Source of the DNA: Legionella genomosp. 1 | GTDB taxonomy: Bacteria > Pseudomonadota > Gammaproteobacteria > Legionellales > Legionellaceae | DNA: 8,686 nucleotides | Assembly: GCA_945865355.1 (NCBI GenBank) | Contig: CAMBDN010000101.1 | Location: forward strand, 1 to 8,686 | Direction: 5' to 3' | Part shown: piece by piece, positions 1-6,707 of the stretch | Layout of the letters: the number at the start of each line of letters is the position of its first letter | How positions within the stretch are numbered: the first letter of the stretch is position 1 | Notes under the pieces: generated by a model | The model's database searches: none | What the model saw: the letters and a program-made list of their open reading frames with translations, nothing else | Told to the model about the DNA's origin: nothing | Program-made: the position numbers and the translations under genes

Positions 1-56
1 AACTAGAAAAAAATGCTATGAAAAAGTTACGCCAATACATGGAAGAAGTTGCTTAG
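1..56 (+). CDS. rpoH: RNA polymerase sigma-32 factor RpoH, C-terminal end only
   Basis: The frame open from the left edge ends at TAG (54-56) and encodes LEKNAMKKLRQYMEEVA; the two bases before it fit the end of a CAA (Gln) codon. QLEKNAMKKLR is the hallmark end of the DNA-recognition helix in region 4.2 of the heat-shock sigma factor RpoH, where the E. coli protein reads RQLEKNAMKKLR followed by a short tail. RpoD and RpoS end differently (EAKALRKLR and EALRRLR types), so RpoH is favoured over those paralogues. RpoH directs RNA polymerase to heat-shock promoters for chaperones and proteases. Only about 17 codons are present, so nothing can be said about its start or regulation. The next gene is convergent. 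Confidence 0.85.
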   Translation, partial: LEKNAMKKLRQYMEEVA

Positions 57-68
57 TTACCTCAAGTT

Positions 69-102
69 ACGTCATCCACGATTACTATGTTGTGGATGAC
101 GT
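69..102. terminator. Hairpin between convergent rpoH and adenosine deaminase genes
   Basis: ACGTCATCCAC (69-79) pairs perfectly with GTGGATGACGT (92-102) around a 12-nt loop. It lies 12 bp after the rpoH stop and 40 bp after the end of the convergent deaminase gene, so it could end both transcripts. A run of only three T follows the stem on the + strand and none of note on the - strand, so as a classical intrinsic terminator it is weak. Confidence 0.5.
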
Positions 103-142
103 TTGGAGGTGCGCAGTTATGGACTCTATCGCTACAATGCCC

Positions 143-1117
143 TTATATCTTATCTCGTAACTCTTTTTTTGTTTCCTCATCTACAAATGCACATTCGATT
201 GCCATCGAGGTGATGGACTCCATTTCTTCATCAGTATAGTTATAGGCTTGTTGCGTAAGGTTGTATTCATTTGCCAAGGTGGTGCTCATAAATGGGGGAT
301 CATCTGAGTTTAAGCTGACTTTAATGCCTGCTGCTAATAATTTTGGAAATGGATGGCTATTAAAATCCTGAAATAGACCCAGCTTGATGTTGCTTGATGG
401 ACAGATTTCTAAAGCGATATCACGTTCTATTAACAAGGCAATGGTTTCAGGCGAATGAATAGCCTGTACCCCATGTCCAATTCGTTGGATGGGTAAATGT
501 TCGATCGCCTCAAGCATCCCGCTGGCCGGGGCAAATTCACCTGCATGTACGGTGCAATATAACCCTGCATCAGCCGCAATCTGATAGGCTTTTTTAAATA
601 GCTTTGGAGGGAAGTTAATTTCATCTCCACCCAAGCCAAAACCAGTTGCACAGGGAACTGATTCAATATGTACTTGATTAGCGACACGAATGGCCGCTTC
701 AGCGCCAAAATGACGAACGGCAGTAATGATAATGCGACCAATGATGCCAAATTTTGTTTTCGCATCATCAATGGCTTGTTGGATAGCTCGTAAATGCTCG
801 ATTGATGGTATACCACTAGCCTGCTCTGCATGATCAGGTGAGTACATCATCTCTACATATAAAGTGTTCTCAAGTGCATTGGCACGTAAATAATCGAAAG
901 TAATATCATAGTAATCAAGTGGTGTTTTAATGAGTGCAGCCAGTGTGTCATAGACCTGAAGAAAGTGTAAAAAATCACGAGAAAAATAGCTTTGGCCGTC
1001 CGCGTCAATCAACCCATCAGGCATGGGTAGCTTGTTGCGGCTAGCTAGTTTATGCGCCAGTATAGGCGAAATCGTGCCTTCCAAATGGACATGTAATTCT
1101 GCTTTTTTAATTGACAT
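143..1117 (-). CDS. add: Adenosine deaminase (metal-dependent amidohydrolase)
   Basis: This is a 324-residue protein of the adenosine/adenine/AMP deaminase family, a zinc TIM-barrel that hydrolyses adenosine to inosine and ammonia in cytoplasmic purine salvage. Visible landmarks are HVHLEG with zinc ligands H9 and H11, GLGGDE (161-166), HAGE with zinc ligand H191 and catalytic E194, GHG around H215, and SLNSDDPPF with metal ligand D272 and D273. The length is near the family's usual 330-350. The frame stays open for 86 codons upstream, but the family begins at MSIKKAELHVHLEG. That ATG at 1117 is preceded by a modest AAGAG, and the extra 86 codons read through a palindromic element, so they are rejected. 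Some relatives deaminate adenine rather than adenosine; the DDPPF loop favours adenosine, but substrate cannot be settled here. It is transcribed alone, convergent with rpoH and divergent from the next gene. Confidence 0.9.
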   Translation of the reverse strand: MSIKKAELHVHLEGTISPILAHKLASRNKLPMPDGLIDADGQSYFSRDFLHFLQVYDTLAALIKTPLDYYDITFDYLRANALENTLYVEMMYSPDHAEQASGIPSIEHLRAIQQAIDDAKTKFGIIGRIIITAVRHFGAEAAIRVANQVHIESVPCATGFGLGGDEINFPPKLFKKAYQIAADAGLYCTVHAGEFAPASGMLEAIEHLPIQRIGHGVQAIHSPETIALLIERDIALEICPSSNIKLGLFQDFNSHPFPKLLAAGIKVSLNSDDPPFMSTTLANEYNLTQQAYNYTDEEMESITSMAIECAFVDEETKKELRDKI

Positions 1118-1169
1118 AGTTCTAGGGCTCTTAGTTAGTTTACGGCATAGTAGCTTGCTACCGATCGTT

Positions 1170-1293
1170 CCATACACCGCAGGGAAAACGCATCCTCTAA
1201 AATAAGAGAACAAACGGCCGTCTTTGCTGGCAAAGACGGCCAAGTGCATTTTTATAAACAAAGTATGCGGTTGTCCCTGCCATACACAGCAGG
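1170..1293. repeat. Compound palindromic element (REP/MITE-like) between divergent genes
   Basis: Three nested patterns are visible. A perfect 11-bp hairpin (1216-1241) sits at the centre. Outside it, the left arm GCAGGGAAAACGCAT (1179-1193) is an imperfect inverse of the right arm ATGCGGTTGTCCCTGC (1265-1280), differing by one mismatch and one inserted base. Finally CCATACACCGCAGG (1170-1183) and CCATACACAGCAGG (1280-1293) form a direct repeat with 13 of 14 bases the same. There is no transposase gene. The pattern suggests a small non-autonomous or dispersed palindromic repeat rather than promoter DNA, which is an inference from one copy. Confidence 0.5.
1216..1241. other. Perfect GC-rich hairpin at the centre of the palindromic element
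   Basis: GGCCGTCTTTG (1216-1226) pairs with CAAAGACGGCC (1231-1241) around the tetraloop CTGG. Eight bases further on the + strand is a run of five T (TTTTT within 1249-1254). It could act as a terminator, but it lies between two genes transcribed away from each other, where a terminator of either is not expected. A short unannotated transcript or a dispersed repeat are the alternatives. Confidence 0.6.
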
Positions 1294-1329
1294 ATGGTGG
1301 TAACTTTAAACAAAACCCGATAAAATTGC

Positions 1330-1335
1330 TATACA
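1330..1335 (+). promoter_or_regulatory. Weak candidate -10 for the CBU_0585-like gene
   Basis: TATACA at 1330-1335 lies 28 bp before the ATG in an AT-rich stretch. The best upstream partner is TTAAAC (1306-1311), a poor -35 at 18-bp spacing. A TTGACA at 1349-1354 overlaps the ribosome-binding region and has no usable -10 after it. Confidence 0.3.
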
Positions 1336-1363
1336 AAATATTGTTGAATTGACAGGAATTGCC

Positions 1364-1549
1364 ATGAGTAAACATGATATTAATAAAGCTTATGTAAGCC
1401 CCTATGATCGGTTTTTATATAAATTTGATGCCACCCATGATAAATCCGAATCTCAGCTCATCGAAATAAAAAAACACGAGCGAATTGCAAAACTTCGAGA
1501 TGAAGCGGATCCGAAGGATGTGAATAAAGAGATATGGAAAGACTTTTAA
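1364..1549 (+). CDS. CBU_0585 family small conserved protein, function unknown
   Basis: This 61-residue protein begins MSKHDINKAYVSPYDRFLYKFD and ends KDVNKEIWKDF. It resembles the short CBU_0585-type proteins annotated in Coxiella and Legionella, named after a Coxiella locus and without a known role; the match is from memory. It is highly charged (many K, D and E), has no signal peptide or membrane segment, and the middle (about residues 30-48) looks helical and amphipathic, so a soluble cytoplasmic protein is likely. The ATG at 1364 is chosen because AGGA (1354-1357) sits 6 bases upstream; an in-frame TTG at 1349 has no such site. It stands alone: divergent from the deaminase gene, and convergent with the phosphate transporter 33 bp downstream. 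Confidence 0.8.
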   Translation: MSKHDINKAYVSPYDRFLYKFDATHDKSESQLIEIKKHERIAKLRDEADPKDVNKEIWKDF

Positions 1550-1582
1550 TGCCCTCTGGTGTCTAAGAAACCACCTGCTCGG

Positions 1583-2842
1583 TTATTCGATAAAAGCATG
1601 TATCATTTTGTAAGATAGGATGGTTAAAATTGAGGCGGCAGGTAAGGTCAGGATCCACGATGTAAAAATATTACGAATAACAATTAGATTCAATGCACCG
1701 ATACCGCGAGCCAAGCCGACGCCAAGAACGGCTCCTACTAGTGTTTGTGTCGCGGAGACCGGAATGCCTATACTGGTGGCGACCACAACAGACGTCGCGG
1801 CGGCTAGTGTGGCTGCGAAGGCACGGCTGGGTGTTAATGTAGTGATTGAGCTGCCGACTGTTTCTATTACTTTTCTACCATACATCAGCAAGCCAGTGAC
1901 CACACCAAAACAGCCTAAAAAAGTAACCCATGCGGGATAATCCAGGGCACCGAACGGCTGATGGGAGTGCATCACAAGACTATAAACAATACTAAGGGGT
2001 CCTACAGCTAAAGAAACATCATTTGAGCCGTGTGCAAACACCATGGCACATGCGGTCATGGCCATGAGGACCGCGAAGTATTTCTCCACCTGTAGAAAAC
2101 GCTCACGACGTCTCATGTTTGCTCTTTCGGGTATTTTTCTAATAAAAATCATCCCAATAACCGTTATGGTGATACTCGTTGCTAACGTGACTGCTAAATT
2201 TTGCTTGAAATTTAAATGGACATCAAAGTGGTTTAATCCCTTGAATACCGTGATAAATGAGAGAATAGAGCCAACCAGAAAGAGATAAATGGGTACATAA
2301 AGTTTAGCTTTTTCCAGTGGGTCGCTTTTAACAAAAATGGATTGTTGGATACTAATAAATAATGAGTAAGCGGTTATCCCAGAAATAAGCGGTGAGGTAA
2401 CCCAACCAATGGCAATGTTAGAAACTTGGCTCCAATGAATGGCGTCACTGCCCAATACCAGGCTACCAAAGCCTACCATTGAGCCAACCAATGCATTGGT
2501 AATGGAAACGGGAACAGCTAAATAGCTAGCTAGATTCATCCAAATTGTACATGCTAAAAGAATGCTTAACATGCCCTCGATAAGGACCAGTGGTTGCTGA
2601 GATAACTGACTCGTATTAATGATGCCATCACGCATGGTTTCTGTGACACCTGTTCCACCAAAGAACGCTCCAGCAAACTCAAATATTACGGCGATAAGCA
2701 TGGCTTGCTTCACTGTCACTGCCTTTGAGCCCATGGTGGTGCTCATCACATTGGCGAGGTCATTTGCACCCACACCCCACGTCATTAAGAAACAAAGTAT
2801 AATGGCGCATATTAAGAATAGAATTGAGTAATCCATAGACAT
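1583..2842 (-). CDS. pit: PiT-family inorganic phosphate transporter
   Basis: This 419-residue inner-membrane protein is rich in hydrophobic segments (roughly 10-12) and carries the duplicated PiT signature. The first half has GANDLANVMSTTMGSKAVT (25-43) and PVSITNALVG (111-120); the second half has HGSNDVSLAVGP (271-282) and PVSATQTLVG (361-370). The paired GAND/GSND and PVSxT motifs come from the internal repeat that forms the phosphate and cation site. A charged cytoplasmic loop (about 235-252, RKIPERANMRRRER) separates the halves. PiT proteins import phosphate, commonly as a metal-phosphate complex, with protons or sodium. Its start lies 3 bp after the stop of the DUF47 gene and has only a weak GGTAA-type ribosome site, so translation is probably coupled. 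An ATG two codons later is an equally possible start. The length is somewhat below E. coli PitA (499) but normal for the shorter PiT proteins. Confidence 0.93.
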   Translation of the reverse strand: MSMDYSILFLICAIILCFLMTWGVGANDLANVMSTTMGSKAVTVKQAMLIAVIFEFAGAFFGGTGVTETMRDGIINTSQLSQQPLVLIEGMLSILLACTIWMNLASYLAVPVSITNALVGSMVGFGSLVLGSDAIHWSQVSNIAIGWVTSPLISGITAYSLFISIQQSIFVKSDPLEKAKLYVPIYLFLVGSILSFITVFKGLNHFDVHLNFKQNLAVTLATSITITVIGMIFIRKIPERANMRRRERFLQVEKYFAVLMAMTACAMVFAHGSNDVSLAVGPLSIVYSLVMHSHQPFGALDYPAWVTFLGCFGVVTGLLMYGRKVIETVGSSITTLTPSRAFAATLAAATSVVVATSIGIPVSATQTLVGAVLGVGLARGIGALNLIVIRNIFTSWILTLPAASILTILSYKMIHAFIE

Positions 2843-2845
2843 TTA

Positions 2846-3517
2846 TTACCGGGCAATGAGAATTTGTAGGCGGCCACCCACTGTTTGAGCGTGGTCGGCC
2901 AAGTCGCCAATCCATTGGACCAGTTTGTATAGGAAAATCACCTCGAGCGCAGGAAGATCCTTTTCTAACTCAAAAATACGGTGTCTTATTTCTGCTAATT
3001 TATCGTCGCTATCATGTTCAATTTCATCTAGCGTGACGATCATATCTTCAACAATGTTGACCTCGCTGCCACGAAAACCGCTTTCAAGCAATTCATCCAG
3101 CTCGTTAATGGCCTTGCAAGCCTGGTTGGCTGCATCAAGGCAGCGATGCAAGAAAGGCATAAACAACGATGACAGTGCCGGTGGAATGACCATTTGTCGG
3201 CCGATAATGAGGCCTGCAATATCTTCTGCTTTATTAGCTATACGATCTTGCGCACTTAATAATTCAAGTAAATCAGTACGGGCTACAGGAAGAAATAAGC
3301 CCGTCGGTAAATGTAAACGAAGATCCCGTTTGATTAAGTCGGCTTCCTTTTCAATAGCGACTATCTTGTCACGGATAGCAGTGGCTGTTTGCCAGTCTTG
3401 CTCAAGAACCGCTTCAAAAAAAGGGTATAGCTGTTTTGCACAGAGGTATGTTTTGCGCATATGCTGTTCAATGGGCCTAATTGGTGATGGCCCGAACATC
3501 TTGAAGATCCTACCCAT
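2846..3517 (-). CDS. DUF47 / TIGR00153 PhoU-like protein, partner of the phosphate transporter
   Basis: This 223-residue all-helical cytoplasmic protein belongs to DUF47 (TIGR00153), distant relatives of PhoU that are commonly encoded next to PiT transporters and are thought to modulate them. Features seen are the N-terminal FGPSPIRPIEQHM, then acidic helical repeats typical of PhoU-like metal-binding bundles: EKEADLIKRDLR (56-67), DRIANKAED (91-99), DEIEHDSDD (164-172) and WIGDLADHAQTVGGRLQ (202-218). The frame is open to 3601, but the ATG at 3517 is preferred: AAGG lies 9 bases upstream, the family length is matched, and the preceding 28 residues (MKFWVYFPQY...) look like translated promoter DNA with no ribosome site. 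It is the first gene of a two-gene operon with the transporter. It is probably an accessory or regulatory subunit; the exact mechanism is not known from sequence. Confidence 0.9.
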   Translation of the reverse strand: MGRIFKMFGPSPIRPIEQHMRKTYLCAKQLYPFFEAVLEQDWQTATAIRDKIVAIEKEADLIKRDLRLHLPTGLFLPVARTDLLELLSAQDRIANKAEDIAGLIIGRQMVIPPALSSLFMPFLHRCLDAANQACKAINELDELLESGFRGSEVNIVEDMIVTLDEIEHDSDDKLAEIRHRIFELEKDLPALEVIFLYKLVQWIGDLADHAQTVGGRLQILIAR

Positions 3518-3582
3518 GTTATTGTGCCTTGCAAAAAGGGTATCCGCATAAATTGTAGGGTGGGATACCAGATATTGTGGAA

Positions 3583-3611
3583 AGTATACCCAAAATTTCA
3601 TCAGAACTAAA
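3583..3611 (-). promoter_or_regulatory. Candidate promoter of the DUF47-pit operon
   Basis: Read on the - strand, a -10 TATACT (3588-3583) lies 17 bp after a weak -35 TTTAGT (3611-3606). It would start transcription about 60 bp before the chosen ATG at 3517. The -35 matches the consensus at only three positions, so an activator may be needed. If this promoter is used, the longer reading frame from 3601 would not be fully transcribed, which supports the shorter start. Confidence 0.45.
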
Positions 3612-3625
3612 CAATTGTGTATACT
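3597..3625 (+). promoter_or_regulatory. Candidate enolase promoter, overlapping the divergent one
   Basis: A -10 TATACT (3620-3625) lies 38 bp before the enolase ATG. Seventeen bases upstream is a poor -35, TTCATC (3597-3602). The hexamer mirrors the TATACT of the opposite promoter, and the two promoters overlap in their -35 regions. Confidence 0.45.
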
Positions 3626-3662
3626 TGTCGGTTAATTTTGTGGCTCCAATTAAGGATAACGT

Positions 3663-4943
3663 ATGCGCATTGTTGCTGTTAAAGGACGTGAAATTCTGGA
3701 TTCGCGGGGGAATCCGACGATAGAGGCTGATGTTCTTTTTGAAAATGGGGTGATGGGGCGTGCCAGTGTGCCGTCTGGCGCATCAACAGGGAGCCGAGAG
3801 GCCTGTGAGCTTCGTGACCATGATGCTCATCGTTATGCAGGTAAAGGGGTATGCCATGCTGTTGCTTACATCAATGGTGAAATAAATCAGGCTTTACACC
3901 ATTTTACTGTAGCAGAACAGGAGCAAATTGATCTGCGTTTATGTGAATTAGATGGTACCGAAAACAAATCACGATTAGGGGCAAATGCCATTTTGGCCGT
4001 ATCGCTAGCTTTTGCAAGAGCAGATGCTCTAAATAGAGGGCTGCCATTGTTTGAAGCGCTTAATCGGGATGAGACAATGGTTATGCCAGTCCCCATGATG
4101 AATGTCTTAAATGGTGGGGCACATGCCGATAACAATGTTGATATTCAGGAGTTTATGATCATGCCCATTGGTGCTGCAGATTTTCCTGCAGCGGTACAAA
4201 TGGGAAGCGAGACGTTCCATATGCTTCAACAAGTTCTTAAGAAGCAAGGGTTAAATACGGCGGTAGGTGATGAAGGTGGTTTTGCACCTAATCTTAAAAC
4301 CAATCGGCAGGCATTGGATATATTAAGTGAGGCGGTTGAGCTGGCTGGATTTCGCCTGGGTGAAGATATTGTTTTTGCTCTGGATGTGGCGGCGTCTGAA
4401 TTATATACCGATGGATTTTATCACTTGGGATCGGAAAACAAAAAATTAAAAAATCACGAGCTCGTTGACTATTATGCCGATTTGATCAGCAATTATCCAA
4501 TTGTAAGTATCGAAGATGGTTTGGATGAAAGCGATTGGCTGGGCTGGCAACAGCTGACACAGCAGCTTGGTCGGCAAGTACAATTGGTTGGCGATGATAT
4601 ATTTGTAACCAACCCACGTATTTTGGCAAAAGGTATCGCGGAGCATGTTGCTAATGCCGTGCTCATTAAGCTCAATCAAATTGGTACGTTAACTGAAACC
4701 AGGCGGGCTATCCAGTTAGCACGCCATAATAATTATCGTTGTGTTATTTCTCATCGTTCAGGGGAAACAGAAGATACCTTTATCGCTGATTTAGCGGTGG
4801 CTTCAGGCTGTGGGCAAATCAAAACAGGTTCGCTATGTCGTACGGATAGGGTCGCAAAATATAATCAATTGCTACGTATCAATGAGCAGGTTTCTTTACC
4901 CTATGCGGGAAGAGGTTTTCCTATTTATCCGGTTATTCTTTAA
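3663..4943 (+). CDS. eno: Enolase (phosphopyruvate hydratase)
   Basis: This complete 426-residue enolase interconverts 2-phosphoglycerate and phosphoenolpyruvate in glycolysis and gluconeogenesis, normally as a cytoplasmic magnesium-dependent dimer. All expected active-site elements are visible: the mobile loop SGAST (38-42), H154 in GGAHADN, E204 in GDEGGFAP, magnesium ligands D241 (ALDVAASE), E284 (SIEDGLDE) and D311 (VGDD), catalytic K336 in the signature IKLNQIGT (335-342), H364-R365-S366, and K387 in KTGSLCRTDR. The length is normal (E. coli 432). The ATG has an ideal AAGGA six bases upstream. The sequence closely matches what I recall of Legionella enolase. Many Proteobacteria place eno beside pyrG, kdsA or ftsB; here it is a single-gene unit, divergent from the phosphate operon and convergent with a kinase gene. 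Function is near certain; whether it is the only enolase in the genome cannot be told. Confidence 0.97.
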   Translation: MRIVAVKGREILDSRGNPTIEADVLFENGVMGRASVPSGASTGSREACELRDHDAHRYAGKGVCHAVAYINGEINQALHHFTVAEQEQIDLRLCELDGTENKSRLGANAILAVSLAFARADALNRGLPLFEALNRDETMVMPVPMMNVLNGGAHADNNVDIQEFMIMPIGAADFPAAVQMGSETFHMLQQVLKKQGLNTAVGDEGGFAPNLKTNRQALDILSEAVELAGFRLGEDIVFALDVAASELYTDGFYHLGSENKKLKNHELVDYYADLISNYPIVSIEDGLDESDWLGWQQLTQQLGRQVQLVGDDIFVTNPRILAKGIAEHVANAVLIKLNQIGTLTETRRAIQLARHNNYRCVISHRSGETEDTFIADLAVASGCGQIKTGSLCRTDRVAKYNQLLRINEQVSLPYAGRGFPIYPVIL

Positions 4944-4952
4944 AAACTGATT

Positions 4953-4972
4953 CCGACGTCCCGCGACGTCGG
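4953..4972. terminator. Terminator hairpin between convergent enolase and kinase genes
   Basis: CCGACGTC (4953-4960) pairs perfectly with GACGTCGG (4965-4972) around the loop CCGC. It begins 9 bp after the enolase stop. On the + strand it is followed by TTTGATGTTT, and on the - strand by AATCAGTTTTT, giving an interrupted U-rich tail each way. A bidirectional terminator serving both genes is likely. Confidence 0.7.
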
Positions 4973-5002
4973 TTTGATGTTTAAGCCGTTAAAGTTATTC
5001 GG

Positions 5003-6646
5003 TTACTCAATTTTTGGGAAGACTAAAGTAAATTCCATCGATTCACCTTCAATGGAATGGCAAACAATATTACCACCAAAGTTTTCCATGGTTTTTTTAC
5101 AGAATGCAAGGCCTACACCGGTGCCATTTTTTTTGGTGGTAAAATAGCCTTTAAAAAAATTGGCGACTACCTCAGGGCTGGCACCGCCGGCAGTGTCTTT
5201 AATTTTTATTAGATTTCCCTGGTGGGTGGTTTCTGTTGAGATAGTAATTTCACCCTTATTATTCAACGAAATTTGCTCCAGCGCATTTTTAATTAAATTA
5301 AATAAGATCTTCATCAGCAGGATAGAGTTACCCATGAGATAGAATTCATGAGAAATTTGCTGATGAATGATGATGTTATCGGAGAATGGGTACGCATCTA
5401 GTGTATTTTCAATGATTCTCCGGCTTGAGCATTTGGTTAGATTTTCTTTAAAGGATGTTAGGGATTGATCTTGCTGCGCGTTTGTAAGTTCCTGTAACGT
5501 TTCTTTAATAAAATCGTCGATCATTAAAACAGAGTTTTTAATGGAATGAATGGGCGTTCGATCAGCCAAATAGTCCCACCTCTTTTTATTTAATAGTGCA
5601 ATTTTTTTAGATCCTAAGGTTCGTGCTTCTTCAATAATATCAAGCAAATCAGGGAGCATATAATCCAAAATATCTGCTACGGTTCTAATTGTTGTAATGG
5701 GTGTTCGAAGATCGTGAACAATATCGCCAACGAGTACCATCACCGTTCCCCGCATTTCCTCTTCAGCTGCGGCTTTAGTATTGGAAATGATTGTCGCGGC
5801 TTCAGCTTTTGCCCGAGTGATTTCAGCTTTTTTTACTCTTTCAATGGCATCAACGAGTTCTTTTTCAATTTTTTTCCGTTCGGTAATATCAGAAGAAATT
5901 GCTAACACCCCACATACATTGCCATGTTCATCAAATAATGGACATTTACTTGTTGAAAGGGTTCGAACGATGCCATGTGATAGGGTTTGTTGTTCTTCAA
6001 TATTTAATTTTGCTTTACCTGATTTCATGACGGCTCTGTCATCATTGCGGTAAGCTTCACTTTGCTCCAGCGTTGTTGGTAGATCATAGTCAGTTTTACC
6101 AATAATCTCTGAATTGGATTTTAAACCAACTTCTAATGCTAATGCAGTGTTGCATCCAAGATAGACTGAGTTTTTATCTTTCCAAAAGATATAATGATTT
6201 GGAATTTGATCGATAATAGCGTTTTTTATAAGTTTTTCGCGCGTTGACGCGTTGATGAAATCGGTAATTTCAAATCCAATAGCGAGTATAGCGTTGCGAT
6301 GCCTGCCCTGTTTGATCTGAGATACTGACCACTGGACAGCTAAAGTAACGTTCTTCCCTGATTTTAATATCGTATTTGTGGTTATTGTTTTAGTGTTCGT
6401 CAGTGATTCAGCAATTGTTGCAAAAGGAGGGGAAATATTGTTGTTTTTACAAAAGGAAAAAAGGTCATGATTTAACAAACAGGGCTTGGAACAGTTATAA
6501 AATTCTAACAAAGCATTGTTGCACGCCAATACCTCCCCCTGATTGTCTATGACCATGGCCGGGCCGTTTAATGCCGACAAAAATTCGTCAAAATAATTTT
6601 CCTGTGTTGAGGCCGAGCTCAGAGTCGAAAAATTACCTTTATTCAT
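5003..6646 (-). CDS. Orphan soluble PAS-PAS sensor histidine kinase
   Basis: This 547-residue kinase has no signal peptide or membrane segment, so it should sense a cytoplasmic cue. Order of domains: PAS 1 (about 18-130); PAS 2 (about 145-256, with FWKDKNSVYLGCN and IIGKTDYDLP); a charged coiled-coil linker (257-300); a dimerisation region with phospho-acceptor H311 in VHDLRTP, whose D312 and T315 also fit the HDxxT phosphatase motif; then the ATP-binding domain with N-box NLIKNAL (N454), G1 box DTAGGA (484-489), FFKGYFTT (497-504) and G2 box GTGVGLAFCK (508-517). The last part recalls CqsS/LqsS-type kinases, a resemblance judged by eye. The frame also allows GTG at 6658, but the ATG at 6646 has AGGTGA eight bases upstream. 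No response regulator or receiver domain is present in the window. It follows the FAD gene by 61 bp on the same strand, so co-transcription is possible. Confidence 0.9.
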   Translation of the reverse strand: MNKGNFSTLSSASTQENYFDEFLSALNGPAMVIDNQGEVLACNNALLEFYNCSKPCLLNHDLFSFCKNNNISPPFATIAESLTNTKTITTNTILKSGKNVTLAVQWSVSQIKQGRHRNAILAIGFEITDFINASTREKLIKNAIIDQIPNHYIFWKDKNSVYLGCNTALALEVGLKSNSEIIGKTDYDLPTTLEQSEAYRNDDRAVMKSGKAKLNIEEQQTLSHGIVRTLSTSKCPLFDEHGNVCGVLAISSDITERKKIEKELVDAIERVKKAEITRAKAEAATIISNTKAAAEEEMRGTVMVLVGDIVHDLRTPITTIRTVADILDYMLPDLLDIIEEARTLGSKKIALLNKKRWDYLADRTPIHSIKNSVLMIDDFIKETLQELTNAQQDQSLTSFKENLTKCSSRRIIENTLDAYPFSDNIIIHQQISHEFYLMGNSILLMKILFNLIKNALEQISLNNKGEITISTETTHQGNLIKIKDTAGGASPEVVANFFKGYFTTKKNGTGVGLAFCKKTMENFGGNIVCHSIEGESMEFTLVFPKIE

Positions 6647-6707
6647 TGGACCATTCACCTATTAAATACATTGTTGTTTAAATGAAACTGATTGTCCTGT
6701 TGGTCGA

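Noticed and set aside
430..831. A 133-codon open frame on - inside the adenosine deaminase gene
   Set aside because: It overlaps a gene with all catalytic motifs in another frame and shows no independent family features or ribosome site.
1118..1375. An 86-residue N-terminal extension of the adenosine deaminase frame
   Set aside because: The family starts at MSIKKAELHVHLEG. The extension reads through the palindromic element, has no family resemblance, and would overlap the start of the divergent small gene.
1349..1377. TTGACA at 1349-1354 as a -35 element
   Set aside because: The base run 17 bp downstream (ACATGA) is not a usable -10 and would lie inside the coding region; the match is probably coincidental.
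2925..3551. A 208-codon open frame on + opposite the DUF47 gene
   Set aside because: It is antisense to a clear family member, is Ser/Arg-rich in the way of shadow frames, and has no recognisable domain.
3518..3601. A 28-residue N-terminal extension of the DUF47 protein
   Set aside because: There is no ribosome site before 3601, the DUF47 family starts near the FGxSPxxPxxxHM segment, and the candidate promoter lies within this stretch.
6647..6707. A separate promoter for the kinase gene in the gap after the FAD gene
   Set aside because: The stretch is AT-rich (TTTAAT near its end), but I found no pair of hexamers at acceptable spacing that stands out from background.
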